From: Trogon surrucura
Taxonomy: Eukaryota; Chordata; Aves; Trogoniformes; Trogonidae
Reading direction: 5' to 3'
NCBI GenBank assembly: GCA_020746105.1
Contig: CM036622.1
Span: 19,693,487 to 19,757,486 of the forward strand
DNA: 64,000 nucleotides
Positions 25,730-64,000 of the stretch are shown here, piece after piece. Below the pieces are notes generated by a model. That model did no database searches. It saw only the letters and a program-made list of their open reading frames with translations, and was not told where the DNA came from. How positions within the stretch are numbered: position 1 is the stretch's first letter; every line of letters starts with the position of its first letter. The translations under genes and the position numbers were made by a program.

Positions 25730-25735
25730 TTTATT
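25730..25735 (-). terminator. TOPAZ1: Candidate TOPAZ1 polyadenylation signal
   Basis: AATAAA on the minus strand, about 62 nt after the TOPAZ1 stop, predicting a very short 3' UTR. Confidence 0.6.
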
Positions 25736-25796
25736 AATTTGTATTGCTCCGAACTGCTTTAACTGTTAAAAACCAGAAGTCTTTTCTATTTAATGA

Positions 25797-60561
<34,765 letters not shown>

Positions 60562-60772
60562 CTGATTAAAAAACAAAGAAGTGTTGTTAAAGAATACACG
60601 AACGGAAAAAGACTACTCTACTGCAGTATTTCATAGCTAGAACAAAAAACATTCATGGCTACTAAAGAGCTTCACACTGTATGAGGCCAAAACATTTCTG
60701 TGAAGTTGTACTATTTTAAGTGAGCATTATTAGCAGACTGACAGTACCAAATGATGTTTTGTCTTCAGAAAC

Positions 60773-61555
60773 TGTCCTAGGTTTAGCTAAAACCCCAGTC
60801 CTGTTTAGTGATTTTTACTTTCCAGTTTAGTCTTTTCTAAAAAAGGCTGCACGTTCTGCAGTCAGCAGCATGTTTTTGCAGTGTGTGCTACTGGCAGTGA
60901 TAACACCTGATGTTTACAGTTACTGCCTGGCACTGGGATGCAGAAAGGCTCTTGCTTATTCCTACAGGGACCAAGGCCACTGCTGGCTCTTGTGTGCCAC
61001 GCTGGGGGTGCCGGGTAATAAGAGGGGTCACAAGGAAGTAAAAGGTGGCACCTCTGGGGGGAAATAGACAGGACAGGTGACCGACGAGAGTATTCCATTC
61101 CATATATGTCATATTTAGTATAAATTGAGTGATCACGAGAGTTTCGTTCCTTTTTCCCTTTTCTGCAATGGCCGGTGTCCAGAGAGGACTCCATCTGACC
61201 TCCTGCTTTTGATCCGGATCCTGAGTTCCCGAATCCAGCTCCCTGTATCCAGCTCCCGCTGCCGCTGAGCCTGGGGCTTCCCCAGTGCCTCCTGCTCTGC
61301 AGCATCAGTGGTGGTTGCTATCGGGGGAGGGAGTCGGGTTTGGTATCTGGCTACTATCTATAGCTGTATATACTTCTTTGCCTTTATCTTTTCACCACGA
61401 TTTCCACTATTTTCATTAAAGCTGTTCTAGTTTTTTCTTCTCTCACCCGTAAGTCTCTCTGCCTCATTCCCTTTTCTCTTCCCGTTTGGGGGGGGAAGAG
61501 GGGGTTCGAGAGCGTCTGTCCGCATTAGTGGCTGGCCCAGCCCTAACCCTCAACA
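60773..61555 (+). mobile_element. Solo LTR of an endogenous retrovirus, TOPAZ1 intron 1
   Basis: A 783-bp element starting TGTCCTAGGTTTAGC and ending CCCTCAACA, flanked by an exact 6-bp target duplication AGAAAC (60767-60772 and 61556-61561). It has a TATA-like tgtatatact (61365-61374) and ATTAAA (61415-61420) in the expected order. A 6-bp duplication fits an ERVK-like group. No internal viral genes. Antisense to TOPAZ1. Confidence 0.9.
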
Positions 61556-63212
61556 AGAAACAAATGTGAAGATGAACAGAACCTTAAGGTGTCACAAGGA
61601 CATCTGAAGTTGGATAGTTAAAACATAGGCGGAAACCAAACAATAGCAAGTCTGGCAAGAATATGCAGATGTTGTTTGCATACTCAGCCCCAGAATCTTT
61701 TGTTTATGCAGTAGATTCTCTGTAATAAAAAAGCTTGCTCATAAAAATATAGTAATTTAGTTCAGATATATAGTCCAACGAAGTGCATCAGACTGTTCAA
61801 GAAGATCTAGTAAAACTACAGGACTTCCATTTTAACAAAGTACTACTTTTTATTTAAAAGTAAATACAGATTATGTAAAAAAGTGGACATCTGAAAATTT
61901 CATCTGACTTATGGATCTACCAGGAGAATGCTGGGTTTAGATTTTAGTTTTCAAAATAAGAAAGATAAAATTTTAATACCTCAGGTTTTCAGAAAATGGT
62001 TTCTAGATAAAATATTTATTAATAACAACCTACAAATATTTGTCATGTGAATGCACCACTTTGAAAGTAAAAAGAACATCTTTTAGACAATTATAGTAAA
62101 TGAGACTTTTAAAAACGCTCTTCAAAATTGTTCCAGTTTGATATAAAAGTTCCTTAAAACACAAAAATGTGATCTTTGTTTCTACATATTTTAGGATTTT
62201 GCAGAGAACAGCAATTAAAAAAAGCAAAAAAATCTGGAAAAAAACCCCAGCATCCTATAAAGCCAAGCAGTAAAACAAGAAAGCATAATACACATTTAAA
62301 AATAATTAAATCAAATACAGATGAATGAAGCACTATCGTTCATTTTGGCTTTACTGAAGCTACTGCCTCCTTTCCCACTTGTGCCTGACCTTCTACACAT
62401 AAATGACCCGACTGCTTTTGAGGGGGTGAAAAAGAAAAAATATCTCGGGGGCTATTGCTGCCAAAATCCCTTCCTCCCTCCACGCTCCAAAAATGTTATC
62501 TGGTCTCCTCTCCTTTGTGCAAAAGAATATTTTTCTCCTTCAAGAAAAGCATTTCCTCTTCCTAAAAAAATATGTTCTTCTAAGAGTAGTATTCATAGCA
62601 CCGTAAATCAGACCCCTTCCACTTATCTCCGCATTTCTTGAGCTACATCAACAGCCACACAGAGTCACTTTAAGACAGGGCACAGGCCACTCCTTCCTGC
62701 CTTTGTCCCACACAGCCATATCTGCAAAAGAAACACTATCTCCTGATTTTTCACTTTTTAACGGTCCTACTGCAGCACCAGTCCTTTGTCTTGGGAGCCC
62801 AAATTCTGCACTTCTGCTTTTACAGTGGAGCACAAGTGTTTACCACTTTCCCCCAGGCTGTCTGCTCCATTGTGAGGACTTGAGCTCTGTTGCTCTTTGA
62901 TGTGACAGTTGTGCATCTTTCCTCTGGTTGTTGGTTGTTCTGGGCCACTTAGACCCTGTACGTGTTATGACACCAGCACACTTTTGTCCCTCAGACTTAA
63001 AACTCCTTTCTTGGCCTCTAGACACCGTGTATGCATTTCTAGCAGAGTAGATCTATCCCTGTCTCTGGCACTCTGTAGTTTTGGTTTGATCAAGTATTTC
63101 TTGCTTTTCTCACTCAAGCATCTCTTTCTTTCTCTTGTGTCCCTGTCCTTCTAGGGATTCACATCTTCGGTACCATTATGGAGTCAATGCTCTTCATTTC
63201 AATACTACCTCA

Positions 63213-63543
63213 AATGTTTATAAATATGTCAAAGGGGAGTGTCAGGAGGATGGTGCTAGGCTCTTGTCAGCAATGTCCAAAGACAGGACAAGGGGCAATG
63301 GGTTCAAGCTGGAGCATATGAGGTTCCAAGAAATATCAGAAAAAAACTTTTTCACTGTGACGGTGACAGAGCACTGGCACAGGCTGCCCAGAGAGGCTGT
63401 GGAGTCTCCTTCTTTGGAGACATTCAAAACCCGCCTGGACGCGTTCCTGTGCGCTCTGCTGTAGGTGATCCTGCTCTGGCAGAGGGGCTGGACTAGATGA
63501 TCTTTTGAGGTCCCTTCCAACCTCTGACATTCTGTGATTCTGT
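63213..63543 (+). repeat. CR1 retrotransposon, truncated 3' end
   Basis: The conceptual + frame reads [30 protein letters not shown], then [19 protein letters not shown], the well-known end of CR1 ORF2. It is followed by 'gaggtcccttccaacctctg' and the 'attctgtg' octamer tail. The 5' part is missing, as is usual for CR1. Antisense to TOPAZ1. Confidence 0.95.
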
Positions 63544-63885
63544 AATGTGTACTTTTGGGGTTGCAGCACCTCTGGCAAACAGGAAATGCCAAGCCTCTCT
63601 GTGCTCTCTATCTCCTCCTCTGAGGATGGGATTTGTAATTTTATTTCCCTATTTCCTGAGCTCCCTGAACTCTCCTGGAAACCTATGAAGTTCAGTCCTT
63701 CTGAGCTATGTCCTTTCCTTTCAGTCCCCGAAGAGAATGTGTTTTGTGAAGGGGTTCCTGAGTAAAACAGCTGTTAACCTTGTCCTGTCCCTCTCTTTAC
63801 AAGTCCCCTCCTAGCACTGGAGCCTTGGCTGCTGCCTGCCAATCTTCACAAAGAGCAGTGTCTTGTTACTTCTGGGACCCCTCCT

Positions 63886-64000
63886 TGTCCTGGGTTTAGC
63901 TAAAAACCCAGTCCTGTTTAGTGACACTCCTGCACTGTATTACCTTGGCTTTTTTTACCTGTGAGCCTCTGGCTACACTCACCTTGCTTTTTCTGGATTG
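63886..64000 (+). mobile_element. LTR start, cut by window edge
   Basis: TGTCCTGGGTTTAGCTAAAA and the next 20 or so bases match the start of the LTR at 60773. The two then diverge, so this may be another subfamily or a rearranged copy. Only its first 115 bases are in view. Confidence 0.6.

Larger units (their letters stand above)
60562..64000 (-). other. TOPAZ1: TOPAZ1 intron 1 (partial)
   Basis: No GC-rich exon 1 is seen up to the right edge, so exon 1 should lie beyond 64000. The region holds a solo LTR (60773-61555), a CR1 (63213-63543) and an LTR start (63886-64000). Confidence 0.65.

Noticed and set aside
60862-61305. 147-codon minus-strand ORF upstream of TOPAZ1 exon 2
   Set aside because: It lies inside the LTR at 60773-61555, antisense to it, so it is not TOPAZ1 exon 1.
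63135-63464. 109-codon + strand ORF as a gene
   Set aside because: It is the truncated ORF2 end of a CR1 element.

Overview
This is a piece of vertebrate nuclear DNA, most probably from a bird and likely a neoavian one. It holds intron-split genes with GT/AG borders, one CpG island, several CR1 retrotransposon fragments (including 3' ends with the typical tandem octamer tail), and retroviral-type solo LTRs. One of those LTRs I recognise as a family common in bird genomes. There is no prokaryotic-style operon, CRISPR array, tRNA or rRNA that I can see. The organism call is inference from repeat types and protein resemblance.

Two genes fill the window, both on the minus strand and arranged in tandem. 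From right to left: (1) TOPAZ1, 25797-60561 and continuing beyond the right edge. I resolved 19 coding exons: a 2.4-kb exon 2, then 18 smaller exons down to the stop at 25797. Exon 1 is not visible. (2) A gap of about 4.4 kb. (3) TCAIM, from a CpG-island promoter near 21.3-21.55 kb to the stop at 2088. It has ten coding exons and encodes 489 residues. The TOPAZ1-TCAIM order and orientation match what I remember of human chromosome 3p21. All exon joins were checked by codon phase; both reading frames run through every junction.

One gene acts in the germ line (TOPAZ1, a CCCH zinc-finger protein needed for male meiosis in mouse). The other acts in mitochondria (TCAIM, a J-domain-like protein carrying an HPD motif). 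Nothing here suggests they work together; they are simply neighbours with separate promoters.

Repeats: LTRs at 10652-11171, 33269-33982 and 60773-61555, plus an LTR start at 63886 cut by the window edge. CR1 pieces lie at 738-812, 8915-9185, 43500-43660, 54437-54530 and 63213-63543. All the LTRs run antisense to the genes that hold them.

I found no undescribed biological system. The observations most worth a second look are an upstream ORF in the TCAIM leader whose stop codon is created exactly at the exon 1/2 junction, an ambiguous splice acceptor in TOPAZ1, and an LTR with a perfect 6-bp target duplication inside TOPAZ1 intron 1.
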